Source: Prosopocoilus inquinatus (lineage: Eukaryota > Arthropoda > Insecta > Coleoptera > Lucanidae). Taken from it: DNA of 64,000 nucleotides. Position numbers and translations under genes: made by a program. Positions 20,979-32,130 of the stretch are shown one piece after another. Under the pieces are notes generated by a model, which saw only the letters and a program-made list of their open reading frames with translations, was not told the DNA's origin and made no database searches. Every line of letters begins with the position of its first letter. Within the stretch, counting starts at the first letter, position 1. The stretch covers positions 2,108,001-2,172,000 of the forward strand of contig CM069869.1 in assembly GCA_036172665.1 (NCBI GenBank), read 5' to 3'.

Positions 20979-23238
20979 TAAAGAGCGGATTCTATGCTAA
21001 ATGCATATTGCATGCATATTTTGCATATTTGAGCATTTTGTTAAATTTTCGCATATTTCTTAAAAACGTGCATATATATGCATATTTGAAAGAATTTGTG
21101 TCGAAGTGAGTAAATTTTTTCCTGAATTCTTAATTCGTCAGAACATGTTGTTGCATTAATTAGGGTCTAGTTTGCACCCTTCTTGGGCTTAAGCAGGCAG
21201 AATTTTCCAAGTAGTGAATTAGGGATTTCCAAGTACTTTCTTAATGATGCGGTGGGGCGTTCATGTTTGCAATATTGTTTCATCACTTCTTCACGGATTA
21301 TTAGTCGGTTATTGCTGCAAACGTTTAGTTCTTCCGTAAAAGTATTTTTGTTTGTGAGAAGTGCAATATGCCGAAAGACAATTCGAGCCTGGTTAATTTC
21401 TGGATCAGAAGCTATCCCGAGCTTGCTTACACCAATGGAAGCGTATTCTGTAAAGCCTGTAGTAAAATGGTAAGTTTTAAGTTTGTTTTCTTCCTCCTTA
21501 GGTAAATATTTGCTTGGTTCTTGAATATTGAAAGTTCAGACAGTTAAAAAAAATTCAAGTTCTTGTTGTAGATACCAACCCAACGAAAATTTTCGGTCAC
21601 ACAACATGTCGGGACAGAACTACACAAGTCAAAATGCAAGAAGATGAATGAATCGAAAACATTTCAATTACCCTTAGACAGTGGACCGTCGTTGATGACT
21701 TCATCTAATGAACAACAAGAATTTAATGCTGATTTATGCGAGGCGATGATTTGTGCAAACATATCTTTGAAAAAACTGCAAAATTCTATTTTTAAAAGTT
21801 TTTTGGAAAAATATACCAAGAAAAATGTTCCCGATGAAAGTACGTTAAGAAAAAATTACGTGCCTCGCATCTACAACGATACTCTAAAAGAAGTCAAGAA
21901 AATCGTAGAAAATCAATATATTTATTTTATTGTGGATGAAACTACTGATTCTTGTGGGCGTTACATTGTAAATTTGATAATAGGGTCTTTGCGGGAAGAT
22001 AAACCTAGTGAATCTTATTTAATAGCCTGTACACAGTTAGACAAAACTAATCATTTAAGTATTTTAAGATCTGTTAATGAATGTTTTATGAAATTTTTCT
22101 CACCTAATGTAGTTCCTACTGAAAAAATTTTACTTATGGTATCAGATGCTTCCCCTTACATGGTTAAAGCCGGGCAGCAATTTAAAACAATTTATAAAAA
22201 TTTAGTTCACGTGAGTTGTTTAGCTCATGGATGTAACAGAGTAGCTGAACATATTAGATGTGAATTTTCTGATGTAAATCTACTAATTAGTACCATTAAA
22301 AAAATATTTGTCAAAAGTCCCCTACGAGTTCAGTTGTACAGGGAAAAATTGCCGAATGTACCTTTACCTCCCGAACCAGTGTTGACTAGGTGGGGAACTT
22401 GGTTGGAAGCGGCAATGTTTTATGCTGAACATTTTGTAGCAATTAAGGAATTGGTTGTAGAGTTTAATGCCCAAGATAGTGCTGCTATTGCAAAGGCACA
22501 AAATATTGTAACAAAAACTTCATTGGCAAATCAACTGAACTTCATCAAAATGCATTACAGTTTTGTAATACAAACTATAAACAATTTAGAAAAACCGAAA
22601 ATGTCTTTAATAGAATCCGTTAAAATTGTTAAAGAATTTAAAGAGAATATTTCAAAAGTTCCAGGTAAAATCGGCAGTTCAGTAAATAAAAAATGTTTAT
22701 CCGTTTTAGATAAAAATAGCGGCTTCAAAACCCTTGAGGAAATTTACGAAATTTTGAATGGAAACTTTGAAATTGACTTAAGTGTAGAATTTTCAGCTAT
22801 GAGTCACTTTAAATATGCCCCAATTACCTCCGTGGATGTTGAAAGGAGTTTTTCAATTTATAAAAATATTTTGTCAGATAAAAGGCAAAATTTCCTGGTA
22901 GAGAACTTGGAAAAACACATTGTTGTAAATTATAATCGAAGATTTTTTTAGTCGTTATAATATTTACTTAATAATGTACATACATAATATACATACTTCC
23001 TTCATATAAGCGTTTACAAATAAATGTAAATAAATTGTATAAAATATAATGTTTTTTATTTGAATAAGAATGCCCATAAAACACAGTAGACCAGTTATTG
23101 CATTATTTGAAGTGTTCGGCCTATCTTGCACATATTTCGCCATTTTTAGTGCATATATATGTGCATATTTCATCATTTTTTAGTGCATATATATGCGCAT
23201 ATTTCATCAAAATTACTCGCATATAAATCGGCTCTCTA
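20979..23238 (+). mobile_element. Complete-looking hAT DNA transposon (2260 bp)
   Basis: The left end TAAAGAGCGGATTCTATGC and the reverse complement of the right end TAGAGAGCCGATTTATATGC form imperfect terminal inverted repeats of about 20 bp. Each is flanked by GTCGCAGC. Inside both ends are clusters of TGCATATATATGCATATTT-like motifs (20990-21090 and 23135-23215), plausible transposase binding sites. The interior encodes one two-exon transposase with intact hallmark residues. All the parts of an autonomous element are present, so it may be recently active. Source activity cannot be judged from one copy. Confidence 0.88.
21368..22951 (+). CDS. hAT transposase (BED-like zinc finger, hAT core, C-terminal dimerisation region)
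   Basis: Two exons, 21368-21469 and 21572-22951, joined in phase 0 across a 102-bp GT-AG intron, giving 493 aa. Residues about 27-55 form a zinc finger split by the intron: FCKAC (C-x2-C) in exon 1 and QHVGTELH (H-x5-H) in exon 2. The hAT core follows, with the first catalytic Asp in FIVDETTD (D156) and the second in MVSDASPY (D226). Next come the CxxH motif in SCLAHGCN (250-253) and the conserved RW in LTRWGTW (307-308). The catalytic Glu is in SVDVERSFS (E458), at the start of the dimerisation segment. The overall form resembles CGBP1-like hAT proteins in insect annotations. No stops or frameshifts. A single-exon model starting at 21644 would lack the zinc finger, so the spliced start is preferred; splicing itself is inferred. 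Confidence 0.85.
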
Positions 23239-23246
23239 GTCGCAGC
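23239..23246 (+). repeat. hAT target-site duplication, right copy
   Basis: GTCGCAGC, identical to 20971-20978. Confidence 0.9.
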
Positions 23247-23446
23247 CAACAAACCAACGAGCTACACTCAGTACATTTAGCGAAACTGTTGACCAGCAAT
23301 GTTGACAACCGTGGGATACCTTTGGTAGCCGTCTGGCTTACTTTTATTACTATGACGATCAGCGACCAAACTGGGCTAATTTATTTTTATTTGTCTCTGA
23401 GTAACAATTTTGAAATGCGAAAAATATTAAGTTTAGTGTTTTTTTT

Positions 23447-25060
23447 TGTAATTTTTAATTTTTTACTTGTGTTAGACGGTGTTAAGTTGAAATCAGTTAG
23501 GTTAGATTGACCTTGACGTTGGTTGAACTTCGTCTTAGTTGATATTTAATTTTTCATTTTTGTTCACTTTTATTTTTTTTAATACTTATTTTATTTTCTA
23601 TTTGGGTTGAATGGAGTGCAGTATGATATAATACACTAGTAAATTGATTAGTTAAAGTGAGTTAGGTTGATTAGGTTCGGTTATTTTTTAAGAAAATTTC
23701 ATTGCAATGTTAGGTCAAAAAGCGATCGTAGGACGTCTTTATTTTCCTTTTACTTGTGTTTAATGGTGTTAGGTTGAGAACAATTCATTTAGATTGACCT
23801 TGACGTTGATTAAACTTCATTTTAATTGAATTTTTCATTTTTGTTTACTTTAATATTTTTTATTTCACTTTTTATTTGCATTGGAGTGCAATATGATATA
23901 TTATACTAATAAATTGGTTGAGTTCAGTTGAGTTAGGTTGACCTTGAGCATTGTTTCGCTTCATTTTAATCGATGTATACATTTTAATTGTTTTTTTTTC
24001 TGTTTTTGATTTTTTTTTATACATTTTCCTTAATTTTAACTTAGTTAAAAGCAGTTGTTTTGGGATTGGGTTAACATCGAATTTTTTTAATTCATTTTTC
24101 AGTTTACTTTTTTAATTGTTAATTGGTTTATAATTTTTTTACTTGGGTTGAATAGAATCGAGATCAATTGTTGGGTTTGAGCTTGACCTTGACGTTGGCC
24201 GAGCTTCGTTTTCATCGTTTTTTTTTTAAATTTTTAACATTTTTTACTTTTAATTTTTTGCATTTAAATTTCCTTACTTCAACTGGATACAGTTAGGCTC
24301 AATTGGGTTGGCTTAAAATTAAGATTTTTGAGCTTCCTTTCAAACCAATTGTAAATTTTAAAATTTTTTTCATTCTAATTTCTTTTTTAATCTTTTACTT
24401 GGATTTTTGAAGTTGGATTGTTAGTTGGATTGTTGAATGAATCTTTTTTATTGTCCTCTATTTTTTTTTCTTCGCTCGCATTAAATGGAGTCAAGTTCAG
24501 TTCAGTTGTTGGGTTGAGTTTGGTTGACCTTGACATTATTCGAACTCGAACGTCCTTTTTTTTAATTTTTGACATTTTTGCTTTTAATTATTTTGCTTTT
24601 AATTTTTTTCGCTTCCATTGAATGCAGTTGAAATGGGTTGACCAATGTTTCCTTAACTTTTTTTTTTAATTTGTTACTTGGATTGAATAACGTTAGCTGC
24701 ATTGGGTTGACATTAAGAAATATTTTTTTTAAATTTAATATTCAATTAAATTTTTCTAATTTTGACTTCCAAATTATTTCTTTTTTGCTTGTGTTAAATA
24801 GAGTTGAGTCCGGTTGCTGGGTCGAGTTTGTTTGACCTTGAGATTGGTCGTGCTTAGCATGCATCGTTTTTTTTTTAATTAACTAACTTTTTTCCTTTAA
24901 TTTCTTTACCTCTTAAATTTTTTGCTTAGGTTGAAGATTGAGTTAGGCCGAGTTCAGTTGAATTGTATTGACCTTTAGATTGGTTGAGCTACATTTCAGG
25001 TGATTTTTAATGTTTTATTTTTTCTGCTTTTAATTTCTTATAATTAATATTGATATGATA
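23447..25060 (+). repeat. T-rich degenerate tandem array with TGACCTTGA boxes
   Basis: Long T-runs alternate with GGTTGACCTTGACGTTGG, then a GC-containing phrase (GAACTTCGTTTTAAT), then T-rich spacer and AATGGAGTGCA. Exact TGACCTTGA occurs at 23508, 23795, 23939, 24184, 24535 and 24833, with a variant (TGACCTTTA) near 24969. Spacing is irregular (144-351 bp), so units have gained or lost spacer. Open frames here are compositional. Confidence 0.75.
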
Positions 25061-26740
25061 AATTTGGAATCAATTAGAACAAAGTACAATAAAAATTTTA
25101 TTTAAAGACATTATGACGTGCATCTTTTGAGAGGGAGGAATCTCCTTATCTTAATCTGATTCGTTAAGATCAAGGCTTTTTTCCCCAGCACCCAATCTTC
25201 GCGCACGACACGAATTTCCGCAGATTCTACATTTCTCTGTTCAGGGTCGTCTCGTACGAGTTATTTTATTTACAAGTAGGTCCGGGAATATAATTTAACT
25301 GGTTGCATTTTATTATAAAATAACAACCTACTTTTTTGTGTCTGTTGAAATAAAAAAGTGTAATTGCAATTGTTTTATAAGAAACAGAAGCAAATTACAT
25401 AAACAATAACAGGTTATTCATATTTTTACTTTCTTTTATTTTTGTTTTCATCCGAAAATAAATAACGGGGCCGATGGAACGCTGCAAAATAATTATTAAT
25501 TATGTAATATCGAACAAACACATCCTGTTGTTTTACTTGCGCCGTTTACATAATTAATGTTTGCTTAAAAGCGGCGTAATACGCACGATACGTCGGATTT
25601 TAATTAATTGTATGTATGGTAATTAACGGGTGTAATTTATATTGAACGCCATTTTGTAAGAGGGGGTGAGACAAATAATTTTGCTGAATTATACATGTTC
25701 AAGATTGATTCAAGATTTCTAGTTAAGTAAAGCTTTTAAAGCGGACTGTTTCTTAAAAGCAAAAGCTTGGAAATAACAAAGTAATTAATTAATTTATTAA
25801 TTTGTCCATGGTAAAATCGAAAGCTTTTTTAATAAAATAATAAAGCGCGCGGATTGTGTTCAGCATACAGTTTTGTATTACAGCATCCAGTACGTCGGTC
25901 ACAGTATAAAGATGTACGCAAATAGCATAACTCACCTCCTGCAAGTAACTAGTAAAGGTGCAAGTAACTATTATTTTCGTTTTGCTTTTCAAAACGTCTT
26001 CCAACTTTGCTGCAAATTGAATGCCGATCAAAGTACAAAAGTCATTAGTAGCAAAACAGAGAAACATCTGCGCTGATTTAAACATGGGCAAGCAGTATCT
26101 ACTTGATAAATATACAATTTAGTTATAAATTAGTTGGACAGTTTCTAAAGTGCTTGTCCAGAACTACACGTTCACGTTTCTCGCATATACGAAACAACCT
26201 ACACGTGGCGTATGGAACACTTGTATTTGCATAACGAGTTCGATGGTTATACTACACGCGCGGCGCGCTGTTATTAAATTAGCTTTCCCTGTAACTTCTG
26301 CATAATAAAGCTTATGATATAGGATGTGACCAAGAACAAAACGAAATAATCTACGAATGGCTATAGTTTTCGAAGCGCTAGCCAAAATGACATTTCTATG
26401 TGAAAAGTCACTTCCATTAAACGCTTACATAAATGCATAAAGGTTAATTGTCATGATGTAATCACAAGAAGTCAATGTTAAAATAAATCCAAATTCCAAA
26501 ACATTCGCCGATCCGTCATCAGTTTCACAAATAATCAAATTCTGTTGTTTCCAAAAATCATTGGCGTGAAGCGCCGAAAGCATCCGTTGAATATCGGATA
26601 AAATATTTGGCGTAAAGCGTATACTTTGGTTATGGAATCGACTGACACGGCCATCTTACCGGTTATTAAGTTATTTGTCATTTGCAAACAATTATTCAGG
26701 TAAAGTGTAACTTTTCACAGAAGTTTTTTTTTTAATTTTG
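25060..26740. other. AT-rich intergenic DNA
   Basis: Nothing recognised apart from ordinary low-complexity runs. Frames at 25789-26091 and 26164-26385 show no family features. Confidence 0.4.
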
Positions 26741-26749
26741 ATATTAGAT

Positions 26750-27440
26750 TTGCTGTGAAAAAATTTCGAAAAACGGAAACAATGCAGAGGAGGTTAAGTA
26801 ATGCACCTGTAAAGTACATGCGACTGGCTTTGGAAAATGAAGATGAAATAAAGACATTCTAAGGGGCTTTGATTCGATTTCAGTTCAATCTCGGTGCTGA
26901 ACAAGAAGAATTGGTGATGCTCGAAGGATCATCAACGACAAAGTAAATAAAATTGACTGAAGAGGATGGGTGCAGGAATAAGAAAATTAAAGAAAATTCT
27001 TCAACTTCTGCTGCTGTTGCTGCTGCTACCACGTCTTTTTTTGACTTTTACGAATATGATGACGATGCTGATCTGCATAATGCTCAGAAATATTCAGTAA
27101 AATTGTAATTTTTTTTGTATATCTATAAAGGCCTACTTGTTAAAGAAATTACTTTTTCAAACAACGTGTGCATACGAGTATTTACGTTGTTATTATTTTT
27201 TACAGAAATCTGAATTGGATAAAAAAAATAATTTAAAAACATGTGTTTGAAACGAATTGTTAAACTTCTGAAACTATACATGAGAAACCAGTTCTATTTG
27301 AAATTATTAAATAATCAAGCGGCTCTTCACGTATGATTGTTCAAAATTATCAGCAACACCAACAGAGGACAGACGATTTTCTTAAAAGAATAAAACGCTG
27401 GAAAACGAATTGGAAACACGTAGCTAATTAAAACTGCAAT
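26750..27440 (+). pseudogene. Probable decayed hAT transposase relic
   Basis: At 27350-27382 the plus strand reads SATPTEDRRFS, which matches the start of the hAT C-terminal dimerisation region (usually SATPTERVFS or similar, here with the catalytic Glu position kept). It continues KNKTLENELETRS after a shift. Upstream, 26755-27110 holds short basic and acidic frames plus a run coding for alanines, without a clear core domain. Many stops. It is unrelated in detail to the intact hAT at 20979. The call rests on one short motif. Confidence 0.4.
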
Positions 27441-27507
27441 CCAAATTAGGCAAGGCAATTTCAAATTAATGTAATGCAACAGAACATTAATAATAATAAT
27501 AATATCC

Positions 27508-27780
27508 TTAATAATAAATTAATACATCATAGTAATTAAAATATAATAGCAGCAAACTCTCACAAGGAGTCATTTTCATCCTATGAGTTAAAAAATGTCT
27601 TTTATTAAATATTAACTTTAAATTAGAGGATGCCTTCCGGATACATTGTGAAATATAACTTCTAAACCTCAGTTTATTATCCATAATAACACCAAAATTT
27701 TTGGCTTCGTCAACAAAAGTTAAAGGGTTTCCGTCTACCAGCAAAATAACCTCAACTGTGAATATCAAGGGACAATAATT
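27508..27780 (-). pseudogene. Non-LTR reverse transcriptase relic, C-terminal fragment
   Basis: An 86-residue minus-strand frame reads LLVDGNPLTFVDEAKNFGVI, MDNKLRFRSYISQCIRKASS, LKLIFNKRHFLTH, then CESLLLLYFNYYDVLIYY. This is the thumb region following the catalytic box in Jockey/CR1/R1-type enzymes (AKNLGVIMDxxLxW, LYxxRHxL, LxxSLVLxHFxYCD). No upstream or downstream continuation was found. Confidence 0.75.
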
Positions 27781-28329
27781 TTCTACATAGTCTACACTAT
27801 CTACGTTGTCTACTTATTGTTTTCATGTAAAAGTAGACAGACATTGTTTACGCGTAAAGGAACAACACTGGTTTGCAGGAATCAAGATTAAGTGATATCA
27901 GCAGGGACCGCCGAGTACCAATCTGACGTAAGGAAACCCCAACGGCGTCAAGGGGAAAGGATGAGAGCAATTGGAACTATCCGTCGCAATATTAGCTCGC
28001 AAAAACTCACATTTCACATAAAGTAATTCGCTAAAAAAACAGACGGCGATGGAAATTTTATAACTCTCCAACGGTGGCGTTAAATAGTAATTCTGAACGG
28101 TTCTCACGAAACAGGCGAAATATGCTTGCACTCGTTTATAAAAGATGATGCAAACCTATCTAAAAATAGAAACTCCGAAAGATACTGTTTAATTAAAAGC
28201 ACAGAAAATGTGCCGATGCGCCGATAATTTGGGCCGGCGTATTTTAAAACGAATGCCCAAGAAAGCGTCTAAAATAAAACGCAAAGCATGAGATTATTTG
28301 AAGTTTGCTATTAATAATTGAAATTAACC

Positions 28330-28396
28330 TAAGTTTTATATCCGTAGATACGTATTTCGGCAGCTAAGCTGCCATCTTCAGTACGCTACCAACTTA
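28330..28396 (-). ncRNA. Hammerhead ribozyme motif, left arm
   Basis: Read on the minus strand: core CTGAAGA, helix II GGCAGC/GCTGCC with a 3-base loop, then GAAA. A self-complementary ATACGTAT follows as a minimal stem III, then the cleavage-site C. Stem I pairs CGTA with TACG, plus an outer TAAGTT with AACTTA across an internal loop. All invariant core positions are present. Very short stem III is a known trait of Penelope hammerheads, which may act as dimers. Confidence 0.75.
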
Positions 28397-28505
28397 AAAG
28401 CACTAAGAAAGATTTAAAACCACCTAATCATACTGATAAAATCTGATAAAAAAGAAATTAAATTGAATAAATGATTAGGTGGTTTTAAATCTTTCTTAGT
28501 GCTTT

Positions 28506-28572
28506 TAAGTTGGTAGCGCACTGAAGATGGCAGCTTGGCTGCCGAAATACATATCTACGGATATAAAACTTA
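28506..28572 (+). ncRNA. Hammerhead ribozyme motif, right arm
   Basis: The same organisation on the plus strand, with core CTGAAGA at 28521-28527, helix II GGCAGC/GCTGCC (loop TTG), GAAA, then ATACATAT. Stem III is one base short of self-complementary and stem I has one mismatch (CGCA against TACG). The core is intact, but folding is probably weaker than in the left arm. Confidence 0.65.
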
Positions 28573-29580
28573 TTGTGGGCGGAGGTTAATTTCAATTATC
28601 TCTTAAACTACAGTCTCCTTTACTATTTCAGTTTGCTATTAATAATAAAAATTTAAAAAAAAATAGTAAAAAACTGTTTTTCCCTGCGATAAAACCAACG
28701 CGAACGGGAGAGGTCCGAAGCCCTTACTACCCACGTGGTTTCTTAAGATGATACAATACGCATCGAAGGAAATTTTACACCTCTCCAAGGGCGGCGTGAA
28801 ATAATAATTCCGAACGGCTCTCACGAAATAGACGAAATGCGTTTGCACTCGTTTATAAAAGATGATGCAATCCTATCTGAAAATAGAATCACCAAAATAT
28901 ATTATTTAATTAAAACCACAAGAAAAAAATGCCGATGGATTAATAATTTGCACCATTTCTTGTCCGGAGTATTTTAAAACGAATGTTCAAACAAGCGTAT
29001 AAAATAAAACGCAAAGCGTGAAATTATTTGAAGTTTGCTGTTAATTAATTATTCTGGCGACGACGAACATGATAAAGAAAACCAGCGATAAAACCGACGG
29101 AAAATGGGCGCGGTCTGAAGCGCTTACTCTCCACCCGGTTTCCTAAGATGATACAATACGCGTCGACGTAAATTTTACAACTCTCCAACGGCGGCGTGAA
29201 ATGATAACTCCGAACGGTTCTGATGAAACAGATGAAATTCGCTTGCACTCGTTCATAAAAGATGATGCAATCCTATCTAAAAATAGAAACTTCGAAAGTT
29301 ACTGTTCAATTAACACCACAAAAAAAGTGCCGACGAATCGATAATTTCCACCAGTTTGTGAACGCAGTAATTTAAAATTAATGCCCAAACAAGCATCTAA
29401 AATAAAATGCAAAGCGTGAGATTATTTGAAGTTGACTGTTAATTAATTATTTCAGCCGAAGACGACGAAATTGATAATAAAAAAAACTGTTTTTGCTGCG
29501 ATGAAATCGACGAGAACGCGCTTACTACCCACGCGGTTTCCTAAGATGATGCAATACGCGTCGAAGTGAGGTCGTTCCCT

Positions 29581-31300
29581 AACAGCGGTTTTCACATCGT
29601 ATTTTATACTTACAGCTGCATGTTTGCTTAAATAAATAACAAATACTGCTTTTAGTTTTTACAGCAGACAAACAAACATTAAATTCGTTCACATTGATTG
29701 AAAGAAAAAATTTAAATCTTTCTTTGTCTCGTTTCAAATAAATCATAAATTTCATTCCAAAGAAATTCTCAATCGCGCTATTTATGGCTTAGGAATGTTT
29801 TTTTTTTAATACAATGAAACTGGAAGCTACAAAACGATGTATTCGCACATACATACACAAGTTACGTCGTGTGGGATTTTCAAATAAATTTTCCATACAG
29901 CAAAAAAGAAACGCGTTAGAGCGGAAGCTTCTTCTTGGCCCAGGTGGAACGTGTAAAGCTCTGATTGTATGCGAGGATTTTCCAAGGTAAACACGCGGGG
30001 AAAATAAAACTTCTTCTTGTTGTATCGGACGAGTCGTCGAATTTCTTTGGCGACGCTTCAGAAAACCCGAAGAAGACGAGAGATTGCCTGTTACGTAATC
30101 TTAAAAAGGTAGAGGTATCATTTTTACAGCGATAAAAACGAAGTAGCGTTGACTTTTTTTAAGATCAGTAAGCCACCAGCTGAGAAGGGACGTGTTAGAT
30201 GGCTCCAGAAGGCGATTAAAAAAAAATAATTATTTAATACAATAGTACTTACTTGAGTAGAGTAATTGAATTGATGAAAATAACACTTGAATTCTCTTAT
30301 TTTAAAAGCTTTAAAAAATTGTCTGCCGTATTGGGGATTATTTTTTTATTTTTTCATTACTTTCTATTATTCTAAAAGCTTGCTCCCGAAGACTTTCAAA
30401 TCAAAGCAGCGAATTATCAATTGCACATTGGCCAATATGTGCGTTTCGTATTCTCCGCAGATTTTACACCAAATTAATTAACACCGAAAACACTTATTTA
30501 GCGTGCGTATCGTTTAACTATATAAAATCGACTGTGCCTCTTGTCCCAATCGAATCTACCTCGCATGACCGAAGGATTTTTGTTTCTGTTATTTAAGAGC
30601 GCTTTCAAACGCGTTTAGATAACATTCGAAGCAGGGGAAATTTTAATTCCTTAAATTATAAATACTTTATATTTTTATTTAATAAAAAAATATATCTAAC
30701 AGGTTACGATTTATTTGCTTAATTATACACCAACCATCTTCATTTCAGAAAGGTAAGTTCTTTGAGGACTTACCTCTTTGATTCACGTTTCTAAAATATA
30801 TTTTCTTTAAACGGCAATCAGAACTGATTGATCTCAGGGCGTTAAAACAAAACGGAATTATAAAATCTTTTTTACGACTATTGAATTCGGATGTGTTGTA
30901 GTTATTTATTTTAGAAGTTTAGAATTTAAGAAAGTTTATGCATTCTCGGGATATCTCTGAAGCACTAGCATATTTGTTTATGTTATTAGTTTGGTAATAT
31001 GATATGGGGGCGTGTTTAGTCTTGGCAGCAAAGAAAACGGAAAAGAAAGGGCAGTCTTCCGAGGTTTACTGCGTAGGGTACTCGTCTTTACGTGTACAGG
31101 CTCGCGAAGATGGTTAAAATGTGTAGTGGATGTTTGGTAAAGGCTGTCCACGAAATATCAGCCTGAAGGAGGCTGTCTTTTATTACGAGACAACATCGGC
31201 CTTGAAACGGCAATCTGGTAAAGTATTTCGTGGCTGACTTGGTGAGGTTTGCGGGGCCGTCAAGGCGACGGTGACCCGGGATCTCAAGTAAGAGCAGGAG
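29581..31300. other. Intergenic DNA, nothing recognised
   Basis: AT-rich to about 31000, then rising GC. No gene, RNA or repeat that I can support. Confidence 0.4.
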
Positions 31301-31304
31301 TGGA

Positions 31305-31555
31305 ATGTCGTCGGGGAATGGTCCAGTGGCGTAGCACTGTAGGGGACCGGCGACATGGAAGAGGTGCACAGAGACGTCGGTAGGCGTCTCCAGGTGACCT
31401 ATCAGGTTTGATTGAATGATGCATTGTCGTGGATCGGTCGAGTGGAGTAGCACTGTAGGGCACCGGCGATGCGAGAGAAAGATGTGGTTGAACTGTCATG
31501 CATTATCGGGGATCAGTCCAGCGGCGTAGCACTGTAGCGGACCGATGATGCTGGG
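31305..31555. repeat. GC-rich degenerate repeats (GTAGCACTGTAG units)
   Basis: Three units near 31308, 31428 and 31503 share the order TCGTCGGGGAT-GGTCCAG, then GGCGTAGCACTGTAG, then GGGACCGGCGAT. Spacing is 120 then 75 bp. The patch is much richer in GC than its surroundings. Confidence 0.6.
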
Positions 31556-31740
31556 GAATAGCTAGCTGAATGCCTGACCTTGTGGGGATCGTGCTCCCTA
31601 GAACGGTCATGACTTGGTGCATATCCGTGCTCGGACAAAGTGCTGGAGGCACTTGAAGGAGGCGGTTACACCGATGATCCTGAGAACTCATGCGCAGGAG
31701 GCAAGGTATGCTAATATCCATCGGGAGGCGTGGGCTTTGT

Positions 31741-32130
31741 ATCCACAGGTGAATGTGGGGGGGTAATGCATGCGAAGATAAGAAGTCAACGTGCGAGGAT
31801 GACTTCCCCAGTGTCCAATATTATCATGAGGGAGCTACACCTTCTAGATTCGCCGCTGGAGCAGGAGGGGCCGGGAAAGTGGCCCCGGTAAGCGGACTAT
31901 TCCATTTTACTGAATAGATACTCGTAAAGGGTTACTTATAATTTGCATGGTCCTTATCGAATTGGAATTCGAAAGCTAAGACGTTTACCCTCGGCGCCTG
32001 TTGCGGTCAGGGAAGCGAGATAGAAAGAAAGAACATTAGGGATGAGAGACCTAACCAATGGTGAGTGAATGTTTATTGTAACTCCGTCCTCGTCTAAAAT
32101 ATTTAAACAAAAAAGAAAAACTAGCCAACA
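31741..32130. repeat. Dispersed repeat R1, copy 1
   Basis: It shares long blocks with 47695-47925 and 60157-60490: CACAGGT(G/A)AATGTG, GACTTCCCCAGTGTC, GAGGGAGCTACACCTTCTAG, then a GGGGCCGG...CCCCGGTAAG block and ACTGAATAGATACTCGTAAA. The 3' half (to GTGAATGTTTATTGTAACTC) is shared with copy 3. No terminal repeats or coding frame. Class unknown; it could be an LTR, a SINE or a part of a larger element. Confidence 0.7.

Larger units (their letters stand above)
28319..28629. mobile_element. Penelope-derived hairpin element with a hammerhead in each arm
   Basis: A 311-bp palindrome of two arms of about 125 bp around a short AT-rich centre near 28435-28465. A 17-bp direct repeat flanks it (28302-28318 and 28630-28646, AGTTTGCTATTAATAAT). 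The arms match the outer arms of the PLE composite at 35020-38825, including the AACCTCCGCCCACAATAAG end on the right side and the motif GGAGACTGTAGTTTAAGAG on the complementary strand. No protein is encoded, so it is a non-autonomous derivative. Confidence 0.8.
27880..29580. repeat. Tandem array of about 415-bp units
   Basis: Three full units and a partial fourth. Each contains an ACTCTCCAACGG(T/C)GGCGT-like phrase, TTGCACTCGTTTATAAAAGA, GATGCAA-CCTATCT, ATTTTAAAACGAATG, AAATAAAACGCAAAGC and ends GATTATTTGAAGTTTGCT. Unit boundaries lie near 28318, 29040 and 29455. A 311-bp hairpin element interrupts the first boundary. Minus-strand frames starting MQA(Y/N)F in each unit reflect the repeat. 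Confidence 0.8.

Noticed and set aside
24387..24835. Phe/Leu-rich frames that look like membrane proteins
   Set aside because: They are translations of poly-T spacers in the T-rich array.
26505..26535. CTGATGA on the minus strand as another hammerhead core
   Set aside because: No GAAA follows at a usable distance and no helix II can form.
31088..31721. Three minus-strand frames of 71-121 codons in GC-rich DNA
   Set aside because: They run across degenerate repeat units in several frames and show no family features. Low AT content explains the lack of stops.
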